A stretch of DNA of 64,000 nucleotides from NCBI RefSeq assembly GCF_001685025.1, contig NZ_MAYU01000001.1, positions 405,359 through 469,358 of the forward strand, read 5' to 3'. Each line of letters starts with the position of its first letter. The stretch's first letter is position 1. Below the pieces are notes generated by a model. It searched no databases, was not told the DNA's origin, and saw nothing but the letters and a program-made list of their open reading frames with translations. Below, in pieces: positions 27,596-35,494 of this stretch. Made by a program: the position numbers and the translations under genes. The DNA is from Bacillus sp. FJAT-27225 (GTDB lineage Bacteria; Bacillota; Bacilli; Bacillales; Cytobacillaceae).

Positions 27596-27952
27596 TCATT
27601 CTTCTTCCTTGCCTTTGTCTTCTTTGGAGACAGGTTTTGGAATATGCTGCACTGTCCGATACATGAATGTTGCCATTGTCCCCTGGGCAACATTCTCCAG
27701 GAAGAATGGCGAAAACAGCTTTTTATATTCCTCGTCATCAAACATTTTCTTATTCTGCAATTCCATTTCTGCAAGTCCCTCATATTTGGATAAAAGCACA
27801 TATTCAAAATCAGGGCCTGTAATAGGCGACAATAGTTCAACATGGTGGGAATAGTTTTCATTGCGATAGTTGACGATTTCCTCCAGCGTCTTAAACGCTT
27901 CTGCGAACTTTTCCTGCTTTATTTCAAAAGTTTGATAAACATATACAGTCAT
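27596..27952 (-). CDS. Antibiotic-biosynthesis-monooxygenase (ABM) fold protein
   Basis: A 118-residue protein beginning MTVYVYQTFEIKQEKFAEAF with YEGLAEMELQNKK later, the dimeric alpha/beta-barrel pattern of ABM/heme-degrading monooxygenase-like proteins. The last 15 residues are a charged tail. Substrate unknown; heme degradation is not shown. AGGAGG precedes the ATG. Confidence 0.6.
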   Translation of the reverse strand: MTVYVYQTFEIKQEKFAEAFKTLEEIVNYRNENYSHHVELLSPITGPDFEYVLLSKYEGLAEMELQNKKMFDDEEYKKLFSPFFLENVAQGTMATFMYRTVQHIPKPVSKEDKGKEEE

Positions 27953-28061
27953 GGCTGCCTCCTATGCATGTAATGGATAAAACAGAATCCTGAAATTCAT
28001 TCCACCTTACCTTCCCCATTTTTGGGATTTACAATTCAGCCATTTAGGCTTGAAAAAATTG

Positions 28062-28086
28062 CAAAAAAAAAGAGCCTTTAGGGCTC
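28062..28086 (-). terminator. Terminator of the MATE gene
   Basis: On the minus strand GAGCC, a five-base loop and GGCTC are followed by nine T. Confidence 0.85.
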
Positions 28087-28095
28087 GTCCATACA

Positions 28096-29439
28096 TCAAT
28101 CGTTAAAAAGTTCCTTTTTCCGCCACTTTCCGTACTTAAAGTAAAGAAACGCAATCACGCTGCTTATTGCGAAACTCGTCCCCATTCCGGTCGCCACCCC
28201 TTTTTCACCCAGAAAGGCTGTAAACAATTCCGTGAGCGGGTACCTTAGCACCCAGAAGGAGATGATGTTTAAGACAAGTACCTGCATCATTGCACCCGCA
28301 CCCCTGACCACTCCGTTTAAAATAAAGTTAATACCGAGAAACGGGTACGTGAAGGCAATGATTTTTAAATACTGTTCCCCAAAATCAACTGCATCGGGAT
28401 CGTCGATAAATAGCCGGATGCCGCTTCTTGCAAACAGAAATGTTGCTGCTGCAATTAGGAACATGACGGCAAGATTGTATATTGTCCCATATATAGCGAT
28501 TTTTTGAACCCTGTCCCACCTGCCTGCTCCAATATTTTGGCCCGCCATACTATTTACTGCTGTACCAAGGGCCTGTGCCGGTATCATAATGATGCTGTCA
28601 AGCCTTTGCGCAGCGCCAAACCCTGCAGTCGCCGCGGCTCCGAGTGAATTAACCACACTCATGATTGCCATTACTCCGGCTGAAATAACGACCATTTGAA
28701 GCCCGGCGGGTATGCCAAGTTTCAAAATGACAGAAACTTCTTTCTGGTCTGGCAGGTATGGAACTGGAAACGGCGCAAGTTTTTTTACAAGTATGTATCC
28801 AAGCCCTGCAAGGAAAGCTACTCCCTGCGAAAGTACAGTTGCATACGCTGCACCCGCCAACCCCAAATCAAATCCCTTAATAAAAAGGGGGTCAAGTACC
28901 GCATTCAAAACAACCGAACCTAACACAATGTAGAGGGGTGTCCTGCTATCGCCCAGTGAACGCAATATCGTACTGATAAAATTGTACCCTACTACAAATA
29001 AAATCCAGACAAAGTTAATTTGCAGATAAACAGCCGCCTCTCCCACCATTTCAGACGGGGTGTCAAGCAGCTTCAAAATCGGTTCTGCAAAAAAATATCC
29101 GCCTATTCCAAGAAGGATGGATAAGAAAAGCTGGAGCACTGTAAAAGCATTCAAATATCTTCTCAAGCCTTCATTGCTGTCCATTCCCTTTTGCTGGGAA
29201 AGAATTGTCAAGGACGCATTATTGATTCCGATAATAAACGACAACACTGTAAAAATGACCGTACCGGCTACTGCGATTGCTCCAAGCGCATTCGCACCAA
29301 GCAGATTTCCCACCCATAAGCTATCGATGAACTGATAAGAAACCTGAAGAACATTTGTCAGCATGATTGGCGTTGAAAAACGTACTAGCTGGCTATAAAT
29401 ATCCCCTTTTGTAAAATCCTGTTGTACCAACCTACTCAC
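28096..29439 (-). CDS. MATE family efflux transporter
   Basis: A 447-residue protein with 12 predicted membrane segments in two homologous halves, each opening with a MatE-type helix (FSTPIMLTNVLQVSYQFIDS; LGIPAGLQMVVISAGVMAIM). Such pumps export cationic drugs or metabolites using Na+ or H+. GTG start taken at 29439; a TTG nine bases on is an alternative. Monocistronic. Confidence 0.88.
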   Translation of the reverse strand: MSRLVQQDFTKGDIYSQLVRFSTPIMLTNVLQVSYQFIDSLWVGNLLGANALGAIAVAGTVIFTVLSFIIGINNASLTILSQQKGMDSNEGLRRYLNAFTVLQLFLSILLGIGGYFFAEPILKLLDTPSEMVGEAAVYLQINFVWILFVVGYNFISTILRSLGDSRTPLYIVLGSVVLNAVLDPLFIKGFDLGLAGAAYATVLSQGVAFLAGLGYILVKKLAPFPVPYLPDQKEVSVILKLGIPAGLQMVVISAGVMAIMSVVNSLGAAATAGFGAAQRLDSIIMIPAQALGTAVNSMAGQNIGAGRWDRVQKIAIYGTIYNLAVMFLIAAATFLFARSGIRLFIDDPDAVDFGEQYLKIIAFTYPFLGINFILNGVVRGAGAMMQVLVLNIISFWVLRYPLTELFTAFLGEKGVATGMGTSFAISSVIAFLYFKYGKWRKKELFND

Positions 29440-29500
29440 CTATTTCAAAAGCATAAACGCCTTGGTTATCGCCGTACAAACTGGAGGGGCCCTGAAGTTT

Positions 29501-29528
29501 GCGCACGCGTAGGCGCTGGAGCTAGATG
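29501..29528. repeat. Bacillus-type intergenic repeat (GGCGCTGGAGCT core)
   Basis: GCGCACGCGTAGGCGCTGGA followed by GCTAGATG; shares its core with bases 4-22. GCGC and GCGC halves can fold. The rest of this 190-bp gap shows nothing. Confidence 0.55.
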
Positions 29529-29630
29529 TAAAAGACGTACACTAATCTCTTCCCTCTTTCATACTACCTAACCATCCGTATTTGTCCAAAAGAAAAACCT
29601 CTCCGTCAGGAAAGGCAAAAGCAGCAGAAA

Positions 29631-29822
29631 TTATATTCCTTTTTTATCGCAATACTCATCAACGACTCGCTCAATATCGTTTAATACCGGATACTTGCCT
29701 TCAAATGAGAATTTAATTTCTTCAAGAAACTCCCCGTTCTTATAAACATGAATCGCCCCATCCTGGTTTATCACACTAAATTCAGGCTCAAAGCGATACC
29801 CGTTTCTATCAATTGCGCCCAT
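29631..29822 (-). CDS. ybxH: YbxH-like conserved small protein
   Basis: A 63-residue protein starting MGAIDRNGYRFEPEFSVINQ with AIHVYKNGEFLEEIKF, which matches the YbxH family as I remember it (small, probably sporulation-linked, function unknown). It ends a run of four tiny genes on this strand. Confidence 0.7.
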   Translation of the reverse strand: MGAIDRNGYRFEPEFSVINQDGAIHVYKNGEFLEEIKFSFEGKYPVLNDIERVVDEYCDKKGI

Positions 29823-29843
29823 TCGAGCATCAACTCCCGTATA

Positions 29844-29960
29844 TTACAGCTTATTGCCCCGACTTTTACCTTTTTTCTCTACTGGGGCAAAACCATACCC
29901 TGTTGTACTTTGTTCAATTTCTGCTGGTTTGGATTGAGGTTTATCCTTCTTTTTCATCAT
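29844..29960 (-). CDS. Tiny basic protein
   Basis: A 38-residue protein MMKKKDKPQSKPAEIEQSTT continuing into GYGFAPVEKKGKSRGNKL. GAAAGG lies nine bases before the ATG. Very basic and Lys/Gly-rich, in the style of minor spore proteins; not recognised. A longer in-frame version from 30047 would overlap the previous gene and lacks a binding site. Confidence 0.5.
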   Translation of the reverse strand: MMKKKDKPQSKPAEIEQSTTGYGFAPVEKKGKSRGNKL

Positions 29961-29976
29961 GGTCTCAAGCCTTTCT

Positions 29977-30117
29977 TTATTTTTTCTTGCTTCCTTTAAC
30001 CCCGTTCCTCGCGGTTTGCGGAGAATGATGACTTGCACCGCCGTCATTAGCGGGCCCTAATTGGTGCGCATCATCGGTAATTTTTGCCCCTTTTAAAAAA
30101 TCGTCCTTTGTTTTCAT
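29977..30117 (-). CDS. Tiny protein of a putative spore gene group
   Basis: A 46-residue protein MKTKDDFLKGAKITDDAHQL with a C-terminus NGVKGSKKK. AGGAGG stands five bases before the ATG, which strongly supports translation. Not recognised. It lies 14 bp after the 39-residue gene and 16 bp before the next one. Confidence 0.55.
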   Translation of the reverse strand: MKTKDDFLKGAKITDDAHQLGPANDGGASHHSPQTARNGVKGSKKK

Positions 30118-30131
30118 ATCGTACCTCCTAA

Positions 30132-30251
30132 TTAAAGTAACGGCTTTCCTGCATCAGGGGAAAGATTAGCGTCACCTTTTCCTTTGATAGTGATTTGTTT
30201 TCCCTGACGGCCTTGGTTTCTTTCTTTGTTCTGCTTGTTTTTGGCTGCCAT
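30132..30251 (-). CDS. Tiny basic protein, first of the small-gene group
   Basis: A 39-residue protein starting MAAKNKQNKERNQGRQGKQI, Lys/Asn/Gln/Gly-rich. AGGAGTGA precedes the ATG by six bases. The composition is like minor SASPs, but I cannot assign a family. Confidence 0.55.
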   Translation of the reverse strand: MAAKNKQNKERNQGRQGKQITIKGKGDANLSPDAGKPLL

Positions 30252-30407
30252 TCTGTTCACTCCTATCCTGCTTTGTTACTAGAGTCCCTCTCGTTTCCAT
30301 TTTTAAATCATGTACATTTTTAGCAGAACTTCCAAAGTCAATTTGGCTAAAATTCCTCTCATTTACAAACGATATGTAATAATGAATGGATTCAGGGAGG
30401 TATCATT

Positions 30408-30566
30408 TTGAAAAAAGACAATCAAACAATGTCTGAGGAACCGACTGTTGCACCTGGTATGGAAAACAATATAGGCCTTGGAATCGAGGCTTCCGAGCAG
30501 GACAAAAAGAACGGGAATACAACGAGTGTAACAATAGCTTCTCTTGATGAAAACGATCCAAGTTAA
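30408..30566 (+). CDS. Tiny acidic protein
   Basis: A 52-residue protein starting MKKDNQTMSEEPTVAPGMEN and ending SLDENDPS. TTG start with AGGGAGG nine bases upstream, and a clean terminator after the stop. Not recognised. Confidence 0.6.
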   Translation: MKKDNQTMSEEPTVAPGMENNIGLGIEASEQDKKNGNTTSVTIASLDENDPS

Positions 30567-30570
30567 AGCA

Positions 30571-30601
30571 AAAGACCCTGAGCTTATGCAGGGTCTTTTT
30601 A
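30571..30601 (+). terminator. Terminator after the 52-residue gene
   Basis: AAGACCCTG and CAGGGTCTT halves around eight bases, followed by T5. Confidence 0.9.
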
Positions 30602-30630
30602 GTTAACTTGTTCAGCCTCGCCGCTGAGCA

Positions 30631-30780
30631 TCAATCTTCATCCGGCTCGGTTAAATACTGGTTATCTGTTGTGGCAAACTTTACAGACAATAGGCTTTCA
30701 TCTTTTTCAAGGCCGTACTGGTCTTTTCGGTTATCAATTTGCATATCTGTCTCATTCGCTTTTTCTTCTTTTCTACCCAT
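30631..30780 (-). CDS. Tiny charged protein
   Basis: A 49-residue protein starting MGRKEEKANETDMQIDNRKD and ending YLTEPDED. GAGGGG lies six bases before the ATG. It follows the 132-residue gene on the same strand by 12 bp, so the two are probably one operon. Not recognised. Confidence 0.5.
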   Translation of the reverse strand: MGRKEEKANETDMQIDNRKDQYGLEKDESLLSVKFATTDNQYLTEPDED

Positions 30781-30792
30781 AAGAACCCCTCA

Positions 30793-31191
30793 CTATGTTT
30801 GTTTGGAAACATACTCCGCTTGATAGGAATTTTCACCTGCATGAACGGAAAGCAGGGTATCTGCATAGCCAACAAGCCTGTTTATAAGTTCATCGGCAAC
30901 CGCATATACATGCTGATGCTGCGATGGGGCATAAAGCTTGGGATCATCAAAAATAATCGTTGTATTAATAAAAACATCCCGATTCCCATAAAGGTTATAA
31001 TGAATGATCACTTTTCCGGCTGCTCCGCCTGTTTGTATATCTTTATACCCTGGCAGAAATATATACCATTCCTCAGCTGTCGCGGATCTAAAGTTTTTCA
31101 CACACTTTATCCCATTGATTAGTTGTTCGATTTCCCGTTCAAGCTCATCACTTAATGCCCGTGTAATTTTCCTTTTATTCTCCTCTATCAT
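30793..31191 (-). CDS. Hypothetical protein
   Basis: A 132-residue soluble protein (MIEENKRKITRALSDELERE, later YNLYGNRDVFINTTIIFDD). No domain recognised. GAGGTG lies seven bases before the ATG at 31191; GTG at 31200 overlaps that site. Confidence 0.6.
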   Translation of the reverse strand: MIEENKRKITRALSDELEREIEQLINGIKCVKNFRSATAEEWYIFLPGYKDIQTGGAAGKVIIHYNLYGNRDVFINTTIIFDDPKLYAPSQHQHVYAVADELINRLVGYADTLLSVHAGENSYQAEYVSKQT

Positions 31192-31325
31192 GGCCAGCAC
31201 CTCGCTCTATAGACTACCCTTCATCACTGCCTTCTATGAAGACAATCCCCATCAATTCAATCATCACATTATTAGAACTAGGCTCATATCCTATTTGTAG
31301 GTCTTTTTTATAAGGGAGGTGTCCT

Positions 31326-32744
31326 ATGATTATCCATGTTGTCCAGCGTGGCGAGGCATTATGGCAAATAGCTGGCCGTTACAAAACAACGATAGAAAAA
31401 ATTACGGAAACAAACGGGATTGAGAATCCTTCACGGCTGGCAATCGGCCAGGCGCTTGTAATACCTGTCCCCGACGTACTGCATTCCGTCCGGAGCGGAG
31501 AGGCTCTTTGGTCAATCTCGCATCGATATGGAGTAAGCGTAAACGAAATTATCCAGGCAAATCGGATTGCCGATCCTAATGTTCTTTATCCCGGGATGGT
31601 AATAAGAATTCCTCCAATCAGGCATACAGTAAGGGCTGGTGAAACCCTCTGGCAAATCGCACAGCGCTACGGAACGACTGTGCCTGAAATAATCCGTGCA
31701 AACACGATCGCCAATCCTAATGTTATTCAGGCTGGTTTAGTACTCGTGATTCCAAGGCAGAAACCGGTTATTGAAACCAATGCGTTTACGTATCATTCAA
31801 ACGAAAAAGCTGTGCAGCTTGTAAGTGAAGTTGCACAGGATATGACGTATATTGCTCCATTTGCGTATGTTATTCAGCCCGATGGTTCACTTGTCCTTTA
31901 TATGCAGGACGATACCGACGCCATTCGGACAGGGCTTGCAGAAGGGGCGCTGCCAATGATGTCGATCACCAATTTCACGGCCACCGAAGCGGGTGAGAAT
32001 ATCGCTCATGAAGTCCTGGCGAGCTCGGCAAACCGGGAGAAACTTCTTGGGAACATTCTTGGCGTTATGAGAGAAAAAGGTTATCGCGGCTTGAATATCG
32101 ACTTTGAGAATGTTTTGCCTGCAGACAGGGAGTTATATAATCAATTCCTGCAGCGAGCAGTTGATTTACTGCATCGTGAAGGATATTTTGTTTCCACTTC
32201 ATTAGCCCCAAAAACAAGCGGTGAACAAAAGGGATTGCTTTATGAGGCACACGATTATCCAGCTCACGGGAGGATTGCCGACTTCTCGGTACTGATGACG
32301 TATGAATGGGGCTATCGGCTTGGTCCTCCAATGGCTGTATCGCCACTGAATGAAATCCGCAGGGTCCTCGATTATGCTGTCACCGTTATGCCGCGTGATA
32401 AAATTTTGATGGGGTTCCAGTTATATGCAAGAGATTGGATCCTGCCGCATGTTAAGGGACAGGAAGCCGAAACATACAGCCCGCAGGAAGCAGTCAACAG
32501 GGCGATTCGATACGGGGCCACAATCCAATATGACCAGACAGCAGCCTCCCCTTATTTTAATTACACAGACGAGCAGGGGCGCCGCCATATCGTTTGGTTC
32601 GAGGATGCAAGAAGCGCACAGGCGAAATTCGACCTCGTCAAGGAGTATAAACTTAGGGGCATTAGTTATTGGGTCCTAGGTTATCCGTATCCGCAAAACT
32701 GGGTGCTGCTCGAGGATAATTTTACAATTAAACAGCTTAGATAA
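31326..32744 (+). CDS. Spore cortex-lytic glycosidase SleL/YaaH type, with three LysM domains
   Basis: A 472-residue protein without signal peptide. Three N-terminal LysM repeats (about residues 1-47, 50-95, 97-143), each with a GEALW or GETLW motif, bind peptidoglycan. A GH18 domain follows, with GLNIDFENV: acidic residues D259 and E261. SleL/YaaH is an N-acetylglucosaminidase that digests cortex fragments during germination and is deposited in the spore coat. B. subtilis YaaH has two LysM, so one is extra here. AGGGAGGTG precedes the ATG; a terminator follows. Confidence 0.85.
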   Translation: MIIHVVQRGEALWQIAGRYKTTIEKITETNGIENPSRLAIGQALVIPVPDVLHSVRSGEALWSISHRYGVSVNEIIQANRIADPNVLYPGMVIRIPPIRHTVRAGETLWQIAQRYGTTVPEIIRANTIANPNVIQAGLVLVIPRQKPVIETNAFTYHSNEKAVQLVSEVAQDMTYIAPFAYVIQPDGSLVLYMQDDTDAIRTGLAEGALPMMSITNFTATEAGENIAHEVLASSANREKLLGNILGVMREKGYRGLNIDFENVLPADRELYNQFLQRAVDLLHREGYFVSTSLAPKTSGEQKGLLYEAHDYPAHGRIADFSVLMTYEWGYRLGPPMAVSPLNEIRRVLDYAVTVMPRDKILMGFQLYARDWILPHVKGQEAETYSPQEAVNRAIRYGATIQYDQTAASPYFNYTDEQGRRHIVWFEDARSAQAKFDLVKEYKLRGISYWVLGYPYPQNWVLLEDNFTIKQLR

Positions 32745-32772
32745 AGCCAGCAATTTATATGCTGGCTTTTTC
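32744..32772 (+). terminator. Terminator after the SleL-like gene
   Basis: AAAGCCAGC and GCTGGCTTT stem with a T run. Confidence 0.9.
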
Positions 32773-32843
32773 ACCTTATATTTCCACACCTGGAACTCCC
32801 TATTTTTGATAGAATTGTAGAGTATTAACCGGGAGGGAAGGTT

Positions 32844-33986
32844 TTGAAGCTTTCACGTAAACTTGCTATTTCACTACTCATTTGCCTTATCTTTATTGGC
32901 GGATTTCTTACTGGCTCGTTATTTATTTCGTATTCCACACCATCTAATCAACCGTATGGATATAGTCTGGCTACAGGGTCAATGAAGGCTCTTCCAATAA
33001 AAGCGATGCCGGATCTTTTAGAAGATAGAGTCGTCATAGGGTATGTCCAGGACTTCCGCGACCCAGAGAAAACAATGTACAATGAGTATACCCATATCAT
33101 TTTTTCATTTGCCCATCCTTCCGCAGACGGTAAGGTTATGCTAAACGGTGACATGGCCTGGGACAACTTAAGAAAGACTGTTATGCTCGCCAAAAAACAT
33201 AATACAAAAGTAATGCTTGCTGTTGGCGGTTGGTACCACATAACCGGCGGTGAATCGTATACATACTTTAAACAGGCAATTAGCCGGGAACCTTCACGAA
33301 AAAGGCTTGTGAATGAATTGATGTCTATCGTTGAAAATGAAAAGCTTGATGGAATTGATATCGACTTTGAGCATCCGCGTTCCGAAGCAGACGCTATAAA
33401 TTTGGCAGCTTTTGCAAAGGATTTAAAATTAAGACTTGAACCCTTAAACAAAAAACTCTCGGTCGCGGTTTATTCGAAAATCAATGCTGTGACCGGTGAG
33501 GAGGTTGATTCTGTTATCTTTAAGCCAGAGCTATTCCTGCACACCGATTATGTTAATATTATGGCTTATGATGGGCAATGGGATGGCGGCTACCATGCAG
33601 CAAATCTTGCACCATATAAATTTACAGAATCGGTTGTACACTTTTGGGGAGATTATTTTGAACGTCTTGGTCTTGAGAAGAAGAAGCTTGTCCTTGGCAT
33701 CCCTGCCTATGCGCAGCCCGAAAATCTAAGTAAGAAACAACTTACTTACTCCTCAATCATAAAAAAGGATTCAGGTAACGCTCAAAGCGATTCTTTTTCT
33801 GCAAACGGGACTGTTTATTTTTATAACGGAAAGCCAACTGTGGCGAAAAAAACCGAGCTGGCACTAGAGGAAGGATTTGGCGGAATGATGATTTGGGAGG
33901 CCGGCCATGATAGCATAGGGGATACAAGCCTGGTCGGAACTATTAACGATGTAATCAAACAGGACGGGAAGCTAACGAAAAACTAG
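32844..33986 (+). CDS. Membrane-anchored GH18 glycoside hydrolase
   Basis: A 380-residue protein with a hydrophobic signal or anchor at residues 8-30 and a GH18 (chitinase-like) domain. The catalytic motif DGIDIDFEH places the acid at E176; NIMAYDGQWDGG and MIWEAGHDS are later conserved parts. It probably cuts N-acetylglucosamine polymers outside the membrane (chitin or peptidoglycan; not distinguishable). TTG start after GGGAGGGAAGG. It follows the SleL-like gene on the same strand. Confidence 0.85.
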   Translation: MKLSRKLAISLLICLIFIGGFLTGSLFISYSTPSNQPYGYSLATGSMKALPIKAMPDLLEDRVVIGYVQDFRDPEKTMYNEYTHIIFSFAHPSADGKVMLNGDMAWDNLRKTVMLAKKHNTKVMLAVGGWYHITGGESYTYFKQAISREPSRKRLVNELMSIVENEKLDGIDIDFEHPRSEADAINLAAFAKDLKLRLEPLNKKLSVAVYSKINAVTGEEVDSVIFKPELFLHTDYVNIMAYDGQWDGGYHAANLAPYKFTESVVHFWGDYFERLGLEKKKLVLGIPAYAQPENLSKKQLTYSSIIKKDSGNAQSDSFSANGTVYFYNGKPTVAKKTELALEEGFGGMMIWEAGHDSIGDTSLVGTINDVIKQDGKLTKN

Positions 33987-34045
33987 GTGCTGACATTGGA
34001 CTTGTAAACACATTTTACAAGAGGTTTGTATATTTCTATAAATCG

Positions 34046-34080
34046 AAAAAGGGAGAGCCTCTCTTTTAAAAGGCTCTCCC
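34046..34080 (-). terminator. Terminator on the minus strand
   Basis: GGGAGAGCCT and AGGCTCTCCC form a 10-bp stem followed on the minus strand by TTTTTC. It would end transcripts of the DUF1292 gene after the repeat copy. Confidence 0.7.
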
Positions 34081-34090
34081 CTGTTATCCC

Positions 34091-34207
34091 GCATTAAAGG
34101 GCTGTAAGCCCCCCACCTCAAAGCTTAAGAAAAAACAAGTAAGAGTAGGCGGGGGATAATCTAACAATCAGTGGAGGATGAAGAACCCCCACTGATTAAG
34201 TTTCACT
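34091..34207 (+). repeat. Structured intergenic repeat, copy C
   Basis: Left end TTATCCCGCATTAA, then GGGCTGTAAGCCCCCCACCT, and a right end AAGTTTCACTTTA. Hairpin AATCAGTGG-A-GG pairs with CCCCCACTGATT (34166-34197). It lacks the CCCGATTGGTTCAAC joint. The right end abuts the stop of the minus-strand DUF1292 gene. Confidence 0.8.
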
Positions 34208-34489
34208 TTATGACTCGTCAGCTTCTTCCTGATCCATTATTCTTTCGAATTCTGCTGCTACCTTTTCAAACTCCTCATCGGTTTGGATGGCATCAAGGTC
34301 GCCTTCATCATCTACTTTTAAGAAGAAAATGTCGATATCATCTTCTGTATCCTCTTCTAGATCTTCAATGAAGCTTACTGCAACGTATTCTGTACCCTCA
34401 AGCTCCATGACAGCCAGTACTTCCACCTGTTGTTCTTGATCGTTTTCATCAGCAATTGTAAAAATTTCACCAACTTCGATTTTTTCCAT
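34208..34489 (-). CDS. DUF1292 family protein
   Basis: A 93-residue, very acidic protein (FTIADENDQEQQVEVLAVME, SFIEDLEEDTEDDIDIFFLK), the pattern of DUF1292 (YrzB-like) proteins of Firmicutes; function unknown. The ATG at 34489 has AGGAG seven bases upstream. Its stop codon lies at the end of repeat copy C. Confidence 0.8.
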   Translation of the reverse strand: MEKIEVGEIFTIADENDQEQQVEVLAVMELEGTEYVAVSFIEDLEEDTEDDIDIFFLKVDDEGDLDAIQTDEEFEKVAAEFERIMDQEEADES

Positions 34490-34562
34490 AAAACTTCTCC
34501 TCTCTACGGATGGTTTGGACAATCATTATTTTCCCAAAAACAGAAAAATCTATGCCCTTCCT

Positions 34563-34823
34563 TCACACATCAAATTCCTTTACCTTTTCAAGTTTCTCGA
34601 TAAGGACCATGCAGCGTTTATCGCCAAGTTCATAAATGTACATCGAGTTTTCTTTTTCGACGAGCAGCTTTCGAAATTGAATCTCGCCTTCAATATTATA
34701 CTGATTGAGCAGGTCAATCAACTTATTATAGATTTGTTCCTTTTTCGGCTCAATCGTTGAAGCAATCTTAATCGGCATTGGTATGCCTGGAATTTTATAA
34801 GTTGTTAAAATCACTGTCTCCAA
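34563..34823 (-). CDS. Hypothetical protein
   Basis: An 86-residue protein, METVILTTYKIPGIPMPIKI then a helical, Lys/Glu-rich half. Not recognised. TTG start with AAGGAG nine bases upstream. Confidence 0.6.
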   Translation of the reverse strand: METVILTTYKIPGIPMPIKIASTIEPKKEQIYNKLIDLLNQYNIEGEIQFRKLLVEKENSMYIYELGDKRCMVLIEKLEKVKEFDV

Positions 34824-34935
34824 TTGGCTTCACTCCTTACAATTGCTATTCGACATTTCCCGTGATTTCCCTGCTTTACGTGAAAACTTTTTGTGTATAG
34901 CTTATACTTGAACTACCAAAGTAGAAGGAGTCTTT

Positions 34936-35238
34936 ATGATGAATAACAAAGAACTTCAAGATAGAATCATTGAGAATTATCAAGCAGATGAAAAAATGAT
35001 GATACTTGTTTTTGCTCAATGGTGTATTAATAATGGCCTTGACCCGGAAGAGGTCTATTTAAGAGCCTATCCTAACCAGAGAAACAACCAGGCATTAAGT
35101 GATGCACTTGAATTAACTGTTCCAAAAGAGGAAGCCGGTGAGGTGCCTGACCAGACGCTTCTTGGCGTTTTGTCCCTGTTTGGGAATGATGATCTTGCTT
35201 TTATTATATCGGAAGAAATCAGTAAGAGAAAAAAGTAG
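34936..35238 (+). CDS. Hypothetical protein
   Basis: A 100-residue, helical, acidic protein (ENYQADEKMMILVFAQWCIN, later LLGVLSLFGNDDLAFIISEE). Not recognised. Start ATG 34936 (or 34939) after AGAAGGAG. It lies just upstream of the tRNA-like gene on the same strand but no terminator is seen between them. Confidence 0.65.
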   Translation: MMNNKELQDRIIENYQADEKMMILVFAQWCINNGLDPEEVYLRAYPNQRNNQALSDALELTVPKEEAGEVPDQTLLGVLSLFGNDDLAFIISEEISKRKK

Positions 35239-35244
35239 ACTTCG

Positions 35245-35275
35245 TGAATAAATTACCTATATCAACCTTATACTA
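35245..35275 (+). promoter_or_regulatory. Sigma-G-like promoter of the tRNA-like gene
   Basis: TGAATA (35245-35250), 18 bp, TATACTA (35269-35275) against the sigma-G consensus TGAATA-N17/18-CATACTA. The first base of the folded RNA (35281) is six bases past the -10 element. The same TATACT could serve as a sigma-A -10, but no good -35 for it is present. Confidence 0.45.
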
Positions 35276-35280
35276 GTTAT

Positions 35281-35369
35281 GAAAGCTTGTAGCTCAATGG
35301 TCAGAGCAGCCACCAGCCTATTTACTAGGCTGATGTGCATTTTGCGGGTTCGAGTCCCGCCGGGCTTTC
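35281..35369 (+). tRNA. tRNA-like RNA with aberrant anticodon arm (pseudo-tRNA)
   Basis: Canonical parts: acceptor AAGCTTG/CGGGCTT (35283-35289 with 35361-35367), extendable to 9 bp by GA/TC; D arm GCTC-AATGGTCA-GAGC (35292-35307); T arm GCGGG-TTCGAGT-CCCGC (35344-35360). Between GAGC and GCGGG there are 36 bases instead of about 23. They hold a 7-bp hairpin CAGCCTA/TAGGCTG. Taken as a 7-base loop ATTTACT, U33 is kept and the anticodon would be UUA, reading UAA; position 37 is C, which is unusual. No CCA is encoded. An ordinary tRNA is unlikely. B. cereus has a stationary-phase tRNA-like RNA (tRNA-Other) that may be comparable. The anticodon is not UCA, so it is not selC. Confidence 0.6.
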
Positions 35370-35494
35370 TTTTAGTTTGCCCAAAAAAGAAACAGTGATC
35401 GGCACATGCCATAATTTATTCCCTGCACCCTAATTTAGAAAAATAAGAACAGGCATCCCCAGTTAGTGGAGATGCCAAATCATGAACCTGTACC

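Noticed and set aside
35281..35369. selC (tRNA-Sec) supporting the selenoprotein candidate
   Set aside because: No UCA anticodon, a 4-bp D stem and no long variable arm of the Sec type, despite the extendable acceptor.
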